DNA from: Verrucomicrobiaceae bacterium
Lineage (GTDB): Bacteria; Verrucomicrobiota; Verrucomicrobiia; Verrucomicrobiales; Verrucomicrobiaceae
Assembly (NCBI GenBank): GCA_024232965.1
Contig: JACKQF010000001.1
Location: forward strand, 744,001-808,000
DNA length: 64,000 bases
Direction: 5' to 3'
Part shown: positions 26,698 through 35,167 of the stretch, piece after piece
Position numbering within the stretch: position 1 is the stretch's first letter
Layout: each line of letters opens with the position of its first letter
The notes under the pieces: generated by a model
Told to the model about the DNA's origin: nothing
What the model saw: only the letters and a program-made list of their open reading frames with translations
Database searches by the model: none
Position numbers and translations under genes: made by a program

Positions 26698-27993
26698 ATG
26701 AAAATCCCATCCCTCGTTTGTTTGGTGTTGCTGCTCGCATTGCAGACAAGCATTGATGCTCAGACCGTGGCGTCAAAAGAAGTGTCGCCGGAGCAGGTGA
26801 GTGCTGCGGTCGAGCAGGCGCATCAAGTTTTGTGGAGCAAGTTCATCGGCGATGAAGGCCTGATTCATGATTTTGTGGGCGCGATTCCCACGCCGGAGGA
26901 TTGCGCCTTTGGGCGTCCAAATGCGATCGGGTGGTGGAGTCCCATCGAGAATGGGCCGATGTTCACCGGGACGTATCTGGCCGCGATGTGTGAACGCGCG
27001 CGTCGCAGCGGTGCGGCGGCCGATCGCGAAGAGGCGCGGCGGTTGGTGCAGGGCCTGCTGAAGTGCGCGTCGGTGTCAGACGTGCCGGGATTCATTGTGC
27101 GAGGCGTGGGCACGGATGGAAAGTGCCACTACGCACTCGGCTCACAGGATCAGACACACCCCTGGTTTTACGGCCTCCATGCCTATGCGACTAGCGGCAT
27201 TCCGGATGCTGCCGAGCGCCAAGTCGTGGTGGCCAAGATGACGGAGGTCGCCGCGGCGCTCCATGCCTTGGATTGGAAGTGTCCGTGCGATGGGGCCTTC
27301 AAGGGCCAAACACGCGGCGACTTCAAGATGTTCCGCCATCATGGCGCGGTCATGTATCTGTCGATCCTCAAGGCCATGCACGATGTGACTCGTGATCCGG
27401 TGTGGCGGGAGCGATATCAAACCGCTCTGCAGGAACGTTCGCCGATCACTGGCAAGACGCGGCTCGAAATCTGCGCGGAGGGCTACCCCTATGACAGCGA
27501 TCAGATCAAGAACATCGATCAAAACCAGCTCTGGATCTATGTCAGTTCGCAGGGAACCTTTGCCTGGCTCGCCAAGTCGGAAACAGATGCAGCGGTGCGA
27601 GCCCAATACCGCGCCGGTCTTGCGATCAATGCTCGCGGGGCCTTTGCCGTCATTGGCGATTACATCAAGTTCGACAACAACGACACCAAGGTCTTTGGCC
27701 ATGCCCGCTGGCAGGAAGGCTATCCGGGATGGTTCCCGCAGAAGACGCAGGCGGACGCCGAAAGGATGGCCAATTCACGCGACAAAAACATCCTGGGTGA
27801 GCGCAAGGGCTACGAGACCAGCCGCATGCGCAATCCCCTGGCTGCTGCCGCATTGATCGCGTTTGCGGGTTATGAAGAAGGCTTCGATGCAGTTCGGCAG
27901 GCGATCTGTCACTACGACTACGCGAAGCTGAACATGGCCGAGTTGTTCTTCGCCGAGTGCGCGTATTACGCGCTGCCTGCAAACGCGAAGTAG
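26698..27993 (+). CDS. Secreted uncharacterised protein, probably alpha-helical barrel
   Basis: I do not recognise a named family for this 431-residue protein. It has a signal peptide (MKIPSLVCLVLLLALQTSID); an ATG at 26686 would add four residues. Repeated helix-like segments with aromatic and acidic patches (IENGPMFTGTYLAAMCERAR, HPWFYGLHAYA, HHGAVMYLSILKAMHDVT, NQLWIYVSSQGTFAWLAKSE, MRNPLAAAALIAFAGYEEGF) resemble the helical-hairpin barrels of many glycosidases. No catalytic residues can be assigned with confidence. It follows the esterase gene by 28 bp, which suggests a carbohydrate role (inference). Confidence 0.75.
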   Translation: MKIPSLVCLVLLLALQTSIDAQTVASKEVSPEQVSAAVEQAHQVLWSKFIGDEGLIHDFVGAIPTPEDCAFGRPNAIGWWSPIENGPMFTGTYLAAMCERARRSGAAADREEARRLVQGLLKCASVSDVPGFIVRGVGTDGKCHYALGSQDQTHPWFYGLHAYATSGIPDAAERQVVVAKMTEVAAALHALDWKCPCDGAFKGQTRGDFKMFRHHGAVMYLSILKAMHDVTRDPVWRERYQTALQERSPITGKTRLEICAEGYPYDSDQIKNIDQNQLWIYVSSQGTFAWLAKSETDAAVRAQYRAGLAINARGAFAVIGDYIKFDNNDTKVFGHARWQEGYPGWFPQKTQADAERMANSRDKNILGERKGYETSRMRNPLAAAALIAFAGYEEGFDAVRQAICHYDYAKLNMAELFFAECAYYALPANAK

Positions 27994-28030
27994 AGAAATG
28001 GATTGAGCCGAAAGGAGAGGCCGTTCCGGA

Positions 28031-29473
28031 TCACCTCACTCGCTTCAGCATCTCCAAGGTCTGCGCCGTGATCTTCACGGAGGCTTCGCGCTCGACGCGG
28101 TTGGTGCCGAGCCAGGTTTCGTAGCCGCCGAGTTCGTGCTGTGCGGGCGTGGGCAGGTAGCCGTTGCTGCCGTTGGCGAGTTCGATGGTGAAGGTGTCCT
28201 TGAAGGGGCTCTTGGCTTTGATCTCCAGGCCGATCTCGGTGAAGACCTCGAATGGGATCGCGGCAATGCCGAGATCGCCGATGCGGAAGGCCTGCATCAC
28301 CGCGCTGATCGTGTCCGGCTTCGTATTGCTGGCCGCGATTGTTCGCTCGGCATACGGCTGCTCGAGCCGATGGTTGGTTTTGGCATCTTTTGGGCGGGCC
28401 AGCACTTCCTTCGCCCATGCGATCATCTCCGGCGTGGGGCGGCGCACGCCCAGCTCCAAGTCACTCGTGGCGGCCTTCAGCGGCACCCAGTCCTGATACT
28501 TGAGCGACTTTTCGACGCGCAGCATCTCCGCAGCGAGATCGCCTGCCACGAGTTTGATCTTCTCATACGGCTCGCGTTTCACCGCCGGCGTTTTGCCACT
28601 GTAGTCGTTGTTGTTCACGTCGCCACAGGGGCCGTTTGCCAGAAGGGCGACGCAAGGCGGATACTGGCCCGACGTGCCGAGCGATTTCTCGATGACACGG
28701 CAGAACTCGCCGAAGTAGTCCGCTGAAAGGTGATCGCGCGGCACGCCGCCGACATAGTGGAGCCAATAGTTCGTCATCAGCGCGATCTGGTGCCCGCCAT
28801 CTGCCGCCTGAACCGAAAGGCAATACGCCTCCTGATTCGTCGGTCCGGCGGGTTTCAGCAGTCGTGCACGAAGGATGCTGCTCGGATTCATCACCGCACG
28901 ATCCAGTCCACCGAAGGGATTCGGATTGGTCACGCCTTCTTTCAGCAGCCAGCGACGGTTGAAGACATGCTGCGGCACCTGGCCGGAACCCCACGCGATG
29001 CGCGCTGGTTCGAGATTTGACACGGCGCGCTGCACGCCATCCACCGCGCGGGAGATGAGAAACTGGCGGTAGTTCAGCGACGGGTCGTCGTTGGTGAGGG
29101 CGGAAACACTGGAGTGTGTATGCGTTCCGGAGAACATCATGTTCGAGGCGGGAATGCCCGTGGCAGCCTCGATCTTCTGCTTCGCCTCGTCCCACACATC
29201 GCGCCCGAGCGAAATGATGTCCGCCACGACAAAAGCCAGCTTCGTCGTGCCGTCGTCGAGCACCAGACAGCGCGCATGCAGTTCATCGTGGACATGCGCC
29301 GCGATCGGCCGAGGAGCGAAGTTGCCCACGATCTCCATGCCCAGCGGCGGCGTGATGTTGCTGGTGGCAGCACCGGCCTTGAAGACCTGTGGCACCGCTT
29401 TTTCCTGACCGAAGCTGGTAAGTGGTAAGCTGAAAACGGAGATGCAGAAGAAAAGAGGAGCGATGGATTTCAT
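28031..29473 (-). CDS. Neutral ceramidase N-terminal-domain-like secreted hydrolase
   Basis: The 480-residue product starts MKSIAPLFFCISVFSLPLTS, a signal peptide; the longer start at 29539 was rejected for that reason. The body resembles the N-terminal domain of neutral/alkaline ceramidases as found widely in PVC bacteria: FKAGAATSNITPPLGMEIVGNF, DELHARCLVLDDGTTKLAFVVAD, MMFSGTHTHSSVSAL with the zinc-binding THTH, LMTNYWLHYVGG and LLANGPCGDVNN. The C-terminal ceramidase domain is absent, so lipid amidase activity is uncertain and the substrate unknown. It converges with the plus-strand gene ending at 27993 and diverges from the one at 29624. Confidence 0.82.
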   Translation of the reverse strand: MKSIAPLFFCISVFSLPLTSFGQEKAVPQVFKAGAATSNITPPLGMEIVGNFAPRPIAAHVHDELHARCLVLDDGTTKLAFVVADIISLGRDVWDEAKQKIEAATGIPASNMMFSGTHTHSSVSALTNDDPSLNYRQFLISRAVDGVQRAVSNLEPARIAWGSGQVPQHVFNRRWLLKEGVTNPNPFGGLDRAVMNPSSILRARLLKPAGPTNQEAYCLSVQAADGGHQIALMTNYWLHYVGGVPRDHLSADYFGEFCRVIEKSLGTSGQYPPCVALLANGPCGDVNNNDYSGKTPAVKREPYEKIKLVAGDLAAEMLRVEKSLKYQDWVPLKAATSDLELGVRRPTPEMIAWAKEVLARPKDAKTNHRLEQPYAERTIAASNTKPDTISAVMQAFRIGDLGIAAIPFEVFTEIGLEIKAKSPFKDTFTIELANGSNGYLPTPAQHELGGYETWLGTNRVEREASVKITAQTLEMLKRVR

Positions 29474-29623
29474 GAAGTGTGAAGGAATACGCGGTGGGGA
29501 GCGGAATTTTCCCGTTCGCGCACACAGAGCCACAAACAATCCTGAGCGCCCGATGCATCCATCCTGAGAAATGGAACCGGGCCACCGTATCTAAAATGGT
29601 CCGCACACGCATCGCCACGCCTC

Positions 29624-31606
29624 ATGAAACATCTGCATTTTGCCATCCTCGCTCTGGGTTTGCTTGCGAGCACTCCTGTTCAAGCTCAAGGGCTCTCGCT
29701 TTACAGCAGCGTCAGCCAGGAGGGGCGGGAGGTTTCCGGTGCCTCGCTGGCAGAGCCGTTATCTCCGGAAATGTGGAAGGCCACGCTTGCCGGGCGACGT
29801 GAGAAATGGCTGGAGATGCTTGGGCTCTCACCGTTGCCGAAGCGGACGCCATTGCAGGCCACAGTCACCGGGGTGCTCGAGCGCGGCGACTATGTGGTGG
29901 AGAGGATCCATTTCCAGAGCCTGCCCGGTGCGCATGTGGCGGGGAATCTTTACCGCCCGGCGAAGATGACAGGCAGGCTGCCTGCGGTGCTCTATTTGTG
30001 CGGCCACACCAAGGGAAAAGTGAATCCGACGTATCAGGCTAATCCGCGCTGGTTCGGTCAGCATGGTTACGTGGCGCTCGTACTCGACCCGGTGCAACTC
30101 GGCGAATGCCAGGGCATGCATCATGGCACGTATCGTGACGGTCGCTGGGACTGGCCGAGCCGTGGCTACACGCCCGCCGGGACCGAGGTGTGGAATGCCA
30201 TGCGCGCGCTCGACTACTTGCAGAGTCGCGACGATGTGGACGGCGAAAAGATGGGTGTCACCGGCCTCAGCGGCGGCGGTGCGATGTCGTGGTTTCTCGG
30301 CGCGGCGGACGAGCGTGTGAAGGTTGTCGTGCCCGTGTGCCAAAGCGGCAGCATCGAGCGCATGGCGGTGGATCGCGCGACGGATGGCCACTGCGACTGC
30401 GCTTTCTGGGTCAATTACTACCGCTGGTGCTGGCCGGACATCGGCGCACTCATCGCGCCACGCGCCTTTTTGATGGCGTCTGGCAGTGAGGATGTTCTGT
30501 GGCGGCCATCGGGCTATCGCGATGTGGCCCACCGCATCCGCCACCAATACGCTGCGCTCGGCGTGCCGACGAAGTTCGATCTAACTGAGGACCTGACGCC
30601 GCACGGCTACACGCCGAAGCTGCGGCAGGCCATCTTCACCTTCTTCAACACGCATCTGAAAGGCGATCCGACACCGGTGCAGGATGATGTGACCGATTTC
30701 GTCGAGCCGGAGGAAAATCTGCTCGTGTTCGGCGGCAAACTGCCGAAGGACGACACCATGATGCAAATGGACGCGCGGTTGGTGAAAGCTGCTGATGTCT
30801 CGATGCCTGCCAGCGAGACGCAGTGGCAGTCGCACCAAAAAGACGCACTCGCGAAGCTGCGCCAGACTACGTTTCGCAACATTCCCGCCGATCCCACGCC
30901 ACGTCTGCGTGACAAGCTGGCCGATGGCGGGACAAAGACGGGCGATGTCTATGGCACGCGCGTTTTTGACACGGGCGACGGTCTCACACTCGCTGTGAAG
31001 ACGCGCCATTTGCAGACCGGACCCGTGCCTGCGCCGACGGTGGTCTTTGCCATTCAAGATGACGCGCGCAGTACTTTTACCGGCGGCGGTGCCTCAAGGC
31101 CAGGCCTCGCGCCGGAGTTCGCCAGCGCAGGCGTGGAAGTACGCAACACCGGTGCGACTTCAGTCGGTCCGGGTTACTTGTGGACGCTGCGCCGCGCGTA
31201 TCCGCTGCTCGGCCATACATTGCCTGAGCGGCAGGTGCATGACCTTCTCGCCGGAGCCTCGTTGATGCGCCAGGAACCCGCCACCGGCCCGCTCGCCCTC
31301 TATGGCAAAGGCGGCACCGCCACGCTCGCCATCTACGCCGCCATTCTCGATTCCAACATCAGCGAGATCATTCTCGATGCTCCGCCGGAAACCCACACCA
31401 ATCCCGAAACCGCCGAATTCCTCGGTGTCCTTCGCATCGGCGATCTTCCGCAAAACCTCGCGCTGCTCTATCCGCGCCCGATCACCTTCGTCGGCAAGAT
31501 TCCACCCGCGTATGAATGGATGTCTCAGGTCTATGAAAAGCTCGGTGCGGGAGATCGTGTTCGCGTGATCCGCAGTGTGCGGGACTGGACGCCATTCGCG
31601 CAGTGA
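29624..31606 (+). CDS. Acetyl-xylan-esterase-like alpha/beta-hydrolase, two-domain
   Basis: The 660-residue secreted protein (signal MKHLHFAILALGLLASTPVQ) has an N-terminal alpha/beta-hydrolase domain at about 95-350: VLYLCGHTKGK, nucleophile elbow MGVTGLSGGGAMSWFLG, DGHCDCAFWVNYYRWCWPDI, ALIAPRAFLMASGSEDVLW and LTPHGYTPKLRQAIFTFF with a likely catalytic histidine. This pattern matches the acetyl xylan esterase/glucuronoyl esterase relatives common in these bacteria. The C-terminal 250 residues look like a second, degenerate hydrolase fold (GPLALYGKGGTATLAIYAAI) lacking a nucleophile serine. It lies 12 bp before the next hydrolase gene. Confidence 0.82.
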   Translation: MKHLHFAILALGLLASTPVQAQGLSLYSSVSQEGREVSGASLAEPLSPEMWKATLAGRREKWLEMLGLSPLPKRTPLQATVTGVLERGDYVVERIHFQSLPGAHVAGNLYRPAKMTGRLPAVLYLCGHTKGKVNPTYQANPRWFGQHGYVALVLDPVQLGECQGMHHGTYRDGRWDWPSRGYTPAGTEVWNAMRALDYLQSRDDVDGEKMGVTGLSGGGAMSWFLGAADERVKVVVPVCQSGSIERMAVDRATDGHCDCAFWVNYYRWCWPDIGALIAPRAFLMASGSEDVLWRPSGYRDVAHRIRHQYAALGVPTKFDLTEDLTPHGYTPKLRQAIFTFFNTHLKGDPTPVQDDVTDFVEPEENLLVFGGKLPKDDTMMQMDARLVKAADVSMPASETQWQSHQKDALAKLRQTTFRNIPADPTPRLRDKLADGGTKTGDVYGTRVFDTGDGLTLAVKTRHLQTGPVPAPTVVFAIQDDARSTFTGGGASRPGLAPEFASAGVEVRNTGATSVGPGYLWTLRRAYPLLGHTLPERQVHDLLAGASLMRQEPATGPLALYGKGGTATLAIYAAILDSNISEIILDAPPETHTNPETAEFLGVLRIGDLPQNLALLYPRPITFVGKIPPAYEWMSQVYEKLGAGDRVRVIRSVRDWTPFAQ

Positions 31607-31618
31607 CGCTCCCGCAAA

Positions 31619-33697
31619 ATGCTCATTACTTCCATGAACCATCCGATACACCGCGTCAGCCTGCCTGCATCACTCATGACCGTCCTCCCTCGTCTCTGCC
31701 TGATCTCGCTCGCCCTCAGCGTGAGCCCCATCGTTTCAAACGCCGAAGTCGTGCGCGTGGAGGTCACGGAGCGTTCGGCCTTTGCGGAAGGCGTGAGCTT
31801 TGGGCCGGCGGGTGCGTATGAACGCATTCGTGGGCGGATGTATCTGGAGACGGATCCGTTACATGAGACGAATGCGCGCATCAGTGATCTGAAGTTGGCT
31901 CCGCGCAATGCGCGTGGGAAAGTCGAGAGCTGGACGGACTTCTTTTTGCTCAAGCCGGTGGATGCGCGGAAGGGCAACGGGCAGTTGCTCTACGATGTGC
32001 ACAATCGCGGCAACATGCTCGCGCTGTGGACCTTCAACGATGGAGAGCGCACGAATGATCCGAAGTCGGCGGCAGATGCGGGAAATGGATTCCTCATGCG
32101 GCATGGTTTCTCGGTGCTTTGGTGCGGTTGGAACGGCGAGGTGCAGGCGGATGACACGCATCGCCTGCTGTGCGGACTGCCTATCGCGACCGAAGACGGC
32201 AAGACGATCACTGGACGCGCGCATTTGGAGATCAGCAGCACGGAGAAGGTTTATAGCCGCGCGTTTTCGTGGAGCCCGTGGGGCATCGGCGCGGCGTTTC
32301 CATCCGTGAGTCTGGACAATGCAGACGCGACGCTGACGATGCGGCCGAGCCGTGATGCGGAAGGCGTGGACGTGCCGCGTGCGGAGTGGGCGTTCGGTCG
32401 TTGGGAGGATGACAAACTCATTCCGGATGCCACGCATGTGTATGTGAAGGAAGGTCTGCGCCCCGGCTGGCTCTACGACCTCGTTTACACAGCGAAGGAA
32501 CCGCGCGTGACGGGTCTCGGGCTCACGGCACTGCGTGATTGCGTGTCGTTTTTTCGTCATGGCGATGCCAAAGAGAATCCGCTGGCAGGTGCAGTGCAAA
32601 AAGCCTGCGTATTTGGCATCTCGCAGTCGGGTCGCGTGATACACCACTTCCTGTTTGAAGGCTTGAATACCGATGAGCAGGGGCGCGCGGTGTTTGATGG
32701 GGCGTTGATCCACGTCGCAGGCTCCGGCAAAGGCATGTTCAACCATCGCTTCCGCATGAGCACGGAGTATGGCACGCAGCACGAGGGCCGTCTTTCCGGC
32801 TCCGAGTTCATTCCGCTGGCGCCGCTGCCACAGACCGATCCGGTGACAGGTGAAACCGGCAACTCGCTCGCACGTTCGCGGAAGTCCGGCCACACGCCGC
32901 GCATCATTTTCACGCAGACCTCCACGGAATACTGGAGCCGTGGGGCGTCGCTGCTGCACACCGATGTGGAAGGCAAAACGGATCTCAAACTGCCGGAGGA
33001 TGTGCGCGTGTATTTCATCGCCGGAGCTGAGCATCTCGGCAAAAGCGATGGCACGAACGGCATCTGCCAGCAGCCGCGCAACACGCTCGATGATCGCGGT
33101 CCGGTACTGCGTGCGATGCTCCTGAATCTCTCCGACTGGATGCAAAGCGGCAAAGCACCGCCACCGAGCCGGCATCCGACACTCGCAGATGCCACGCTGG
33201 TCGATCACGACACCTGGCGCGCCGCGTTTCCGAAGATCCCCGGCTGCAATCTGCCTGCGCAGCACAACCAACCGTCGCGACTCGACTTTGGCCCGCGTTT
33301 TCACAGCGAGGGCATAGCCGACATCATCCCGCCGAAGATCGGAAAGCCCTTCCGCACGCTGCTGCCCGCCGTGAACGCCGATGGCAATGAAACCAGCGGC
33401 ATCATGCTGCCCGAGGTCGCCGTGCCGCTCGGCACCTACACGGGCTGGAATCTGCGCGCGGCGAAGTTTGGCGCGGAAACGATGCTCTCGCCGCTCGACG
33501 GCATGTTCCTGCCGTTTGCGAAAACGAAAGCCGAACGCGAGAAGAGTGGTGATCCGCGTCTCTCCCTCGAAGAACGCTACCCGACGCGCGCGGAGTATCT
33601 TTCTCGTCTCACGGAAGCAGCGAAGAAGCTTCAGGCAGAGGGGTTCCTGCTCGATGAAGATGTCACCAGGATCATCGAACGTGCGTCTGCAAAGTAG
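31619..33697 (+). CDS. Abhydrolase domain protein (PF20091-like), secreted
   Basis: The product of up to 692 residues belongs to the family of large alpha/beta-hydrolase domain proteins recognised by EVVRVEVTERSAFAEGVSFG, AYERIRGRMYLETDP, LLYDVHNRGN, the nucleophile region FGISQSGRVIHHFLFEGLN, and VYFIAGAEHLGKSDG. Three in-frame starts, 31619, 31634 and 31676, all leave a plausible signal peptide ending near IVSNA, and no ribosome site decides between them. Its last 18 codons (FLLDEDVTRIIERASAK) recur as an isolated remnant at 41077. No substrate is established for the family. Confidence 0.85.
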   Translation: MLITSMNHPIHRVSLPASLMTVLPRLCLISLALSVSPIVSNAEVVRVEVTERSAFAEGVSFGPAGAYERIRGRMYLETDPLHETNARISDLKLAPRNARGKVESWTDFFLLKPVDARKGNGQLLYDVHNRGNMLALWTFNDGERTNDPKSAADAGNGFLMRHGFSVLWCGWNGEVQADDTHRLLCGLPIATEDGKTITGRAHLEISSTEKVYSRAFSWSPWGIGAAFPSVSLDNADATLTMRPSRDAEGVDVPRAEWAFGRWEDDKLIPDATHVYVKEGLRPGWLYDLVYTAKEPRVTGLGLTALRDCVSFFRHGDAKENPLAGAVQKACVFGISQSGRVIHHFLFEGLNTDEQGRAVFDGALIHVAGSGKGMFNHRFRMSTEYGTQHEGRLSGSEFIPLAPLPQTDPVTGETGNSLARSRKSGHTPRIIFTQTSTEYWSRGASLLHTDVEGKTDLKLPEDVRVYFIAGAEHLGKSDGTNGICQQPRNTLDDRGPVLRAMLLNLSDWMQSGKAPPPSRHPTLADATLVDHDTWRAAFPKIPGCNLPAQHNQPSRLDFGPRFHSEGIADIIPPKIGKPFRTLLPAVNADGNETSGIMLPEVAVPLGTYTGWNLRAAKFGAETMLSPLDGMFLPFAKTKAEREKSGDPRLSLEERYPTRAEYLSRLTEAAKKLQAEGFLLDEDVTRIIERASAK

Positions 33698-33698
33698 C

Positions 33699-33717
33699 CA
33701 TCTTGCTCCGCAAGATG
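33699..33717. terminator. Hairpin between convergent genes
   Basis: An 8-bp perfect stem, CATCTTGC/GCAAGATG with a TCC loop, starts 2 nt after the hydrolase stop. It is followed by AGTTTTGGATTTTGG, which contains only short T-runs. Placed between convergent genes ending at 33697 and 33766, it could terminate the plus-strand transcript. Confidence 0.5.
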
Positions 33718-33765
33718 AGTTTTGGATTTTGGTGCATATCAAAGTGGCGTTTGGAAAAGCAGATA

Positions 33766-35166
33766 CTAAGACACGATCTGCTTCACCACGCTCCCGTAGA
33801 GGTCTGTCAGGCGCATGTTCCTGCCTCCGAAGCGGTAGGTGAGCTTTTCGTGGTCGAAGCCGAGGAGGTGCAGCACGGTGGCGTGCCAGTCGTGGACGTG
33901 GACTTTGCCGGTGATGGCTTCGTAGCCGTGCTCGTCGGTCTCGCCGTGTGAGAAGCCGCCTTTGACGCCGCCGCCGGCCATCCAGAGCGTGTAGCCTTTG
34001 TGATTGTGGTCGCGGCCATTGCCATCGGGCGAGTAGGAGGTGCGGCCAAATTCGCCGCCCCAGATGACGAGCGTGTCTTTGAGCAGATCACGCTGCTTTA
34101 GATCGGCCAGCAGGCCCGCGATGGGTTTGTCGGTTTGGGCGCAGTTTTGGCCGAGCGCGGTCTGGATGTTGGCGTGCTGATCCCACGAGCCGTGGCCGAG
34201 TTCGATGAAGCGCACGCCCGCTTCGGCGAATCGGCGTGCGAGCAGGCACTGGCGGCCAAATCCATCCGTGGGGTCTTCATTGATACCGTAGAGTGCGAGT
34301 GTCTGCGAAGACTCCTTGCTGAGGTCCATCACGCCGGGCACGGCATCCTGCATGCGAAAGGCGAGCTCGTAGCTCTCGATGGCTCCTTCGATGAGCGGCG
34401 CATGCGTGTCTTGCGTGAGCTTTTCGCGGTTCAGGGCATTGATGAAGTCAATCTGGCGACGCTGCTGCGCGTCAGTGAGGTGCTCGTTGCGGAGGTGCGC
34501 GAGGCCGTCGTTGTTCACCTCGCCACGGCGTTTGATGTCGATCATGCGATTGCGCTGGCTGCTGTCGCTGATTTGAAACTTCGTCCCCTGATACGCGGCG
34601 GGCAAAAAGGCGCTGCCATAGTTTTGCGAGCCGCCATTCGCGCTCGGTGGGTTGATGGTGATGTAGCCGGGCAGGTTCGCATTCTCCGTGCCGAGGCCGT
34701 AGAGCGTCCAGGCACCGAGGGATGGCCGCACAAACTGCGACACGCCTGTGTGCATCTGCACAAAGGCCTGGGCGTGGCTGGGCTGGTCGCAGGTCATGCC
34801 ACGCAACAGGCAGAGGTCGTCGGCGTGCTGCGCCACATTTGGAAACGCCTCGGAAATCCACAGCCCGCTCTGTCCACGCTGCTTGAACTCCCAAAGCGAC
34901 GGCATGAGCTGCGATCCAGCGTAGCGTGAGGGTTTGCCCGCATCGGCGATGAGCCGTGGTTTGTAGTCGAAGGTGTCGAGATGCGACGGCCCGCCTCTCA
35001 TGCAGAGAAAAATGACCCGCTTGGCCTTGGGGGCAAAATGCGGCTGCTTGATGGCGAGAGGCGATGTGGCCGCGGCAGCGAGGCTTTGGAAGGCGAGATA
35101 ACCAAAGCCGGACGAGACCGTGCGCAGTGCGTCGCGCCGGCTGAAGATGGGAAAAGACGGCTTCAT
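33766..35166 (-). CDS. DUF1501 protein with twin-arginine-like signal
   Basis: The 466-residue protein begins MKPSFPIFSRRDALRTVSSG, a twin-arginine-type signal as in other DUF1501 proteins. Family marks include KRVIFLCMRGGPSHLDTFDYKP, LRGMTCDQPSHAQAFVQMHTG, GLGTENANLPGYITIN, RFIELGHGSWDQHANI, LVIWGGEFGRTSYSPDGNGRDHNHKGYTLWMAGGGVKGG and HDWHATVLHLLGFDHEKLTYRF. This is the sulfatase/phosphatase-superfamily-like fold of unknown activity. Its ATG at 35166 is only 1 nt from the stop of the PSD1 gene (35168), which indicates translational coupling; the pair is a standard PVC arrangement. Confidence 0.93.
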   Translation of the reverse strand: MKPSFPIFSRRDALRTVSSGFGYLAFQSLAAAATSPLAIKQPHFAPKAKRVIFLCMRGGPSHLDTFDYKPRLIADAGKPSRYAGSQLMPSLWEFKQRGQSGLWISEAFPNVAQHADDLCLLRGMTCDQPSHAQAFVQMHTGVSQFVRPSLGAWTLYGLGTENANLPGYITINPPSANGGSQNYGSAFLPAAYQGTKFQISDSSQRNRMIDIKRRGEVNNDGLAHLRNEHLTDAQQRRQIDFINALNREKLTQDTHAPLIEGAIESYELAFRMQDAVPGVMDLSKESSQTLALYGINEDPTDGFGRQCLLARRFAEAGVRFIELGHGSWDQHANIQTALGQNCAQTDKPIAGLLADLKQRDLLKDTLVIWGGEFGRTSYSPDGNGRDHNHKGYTLWMAGGGVKGGFSHGETDEHGYEAITGKVHVHDWHATVLHLLGFDHEKLTYRFGGRNMRLTDLYGSVVKQIVS

Positions 35167-35167
35167 A

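Noticed and set aside
31859..33742. A 627-codon open frame on the minus strand
   Set aside because: It is antisense to the PF20091-like hydrolase, and its product is Arg-rich with no signal peptide or domain.
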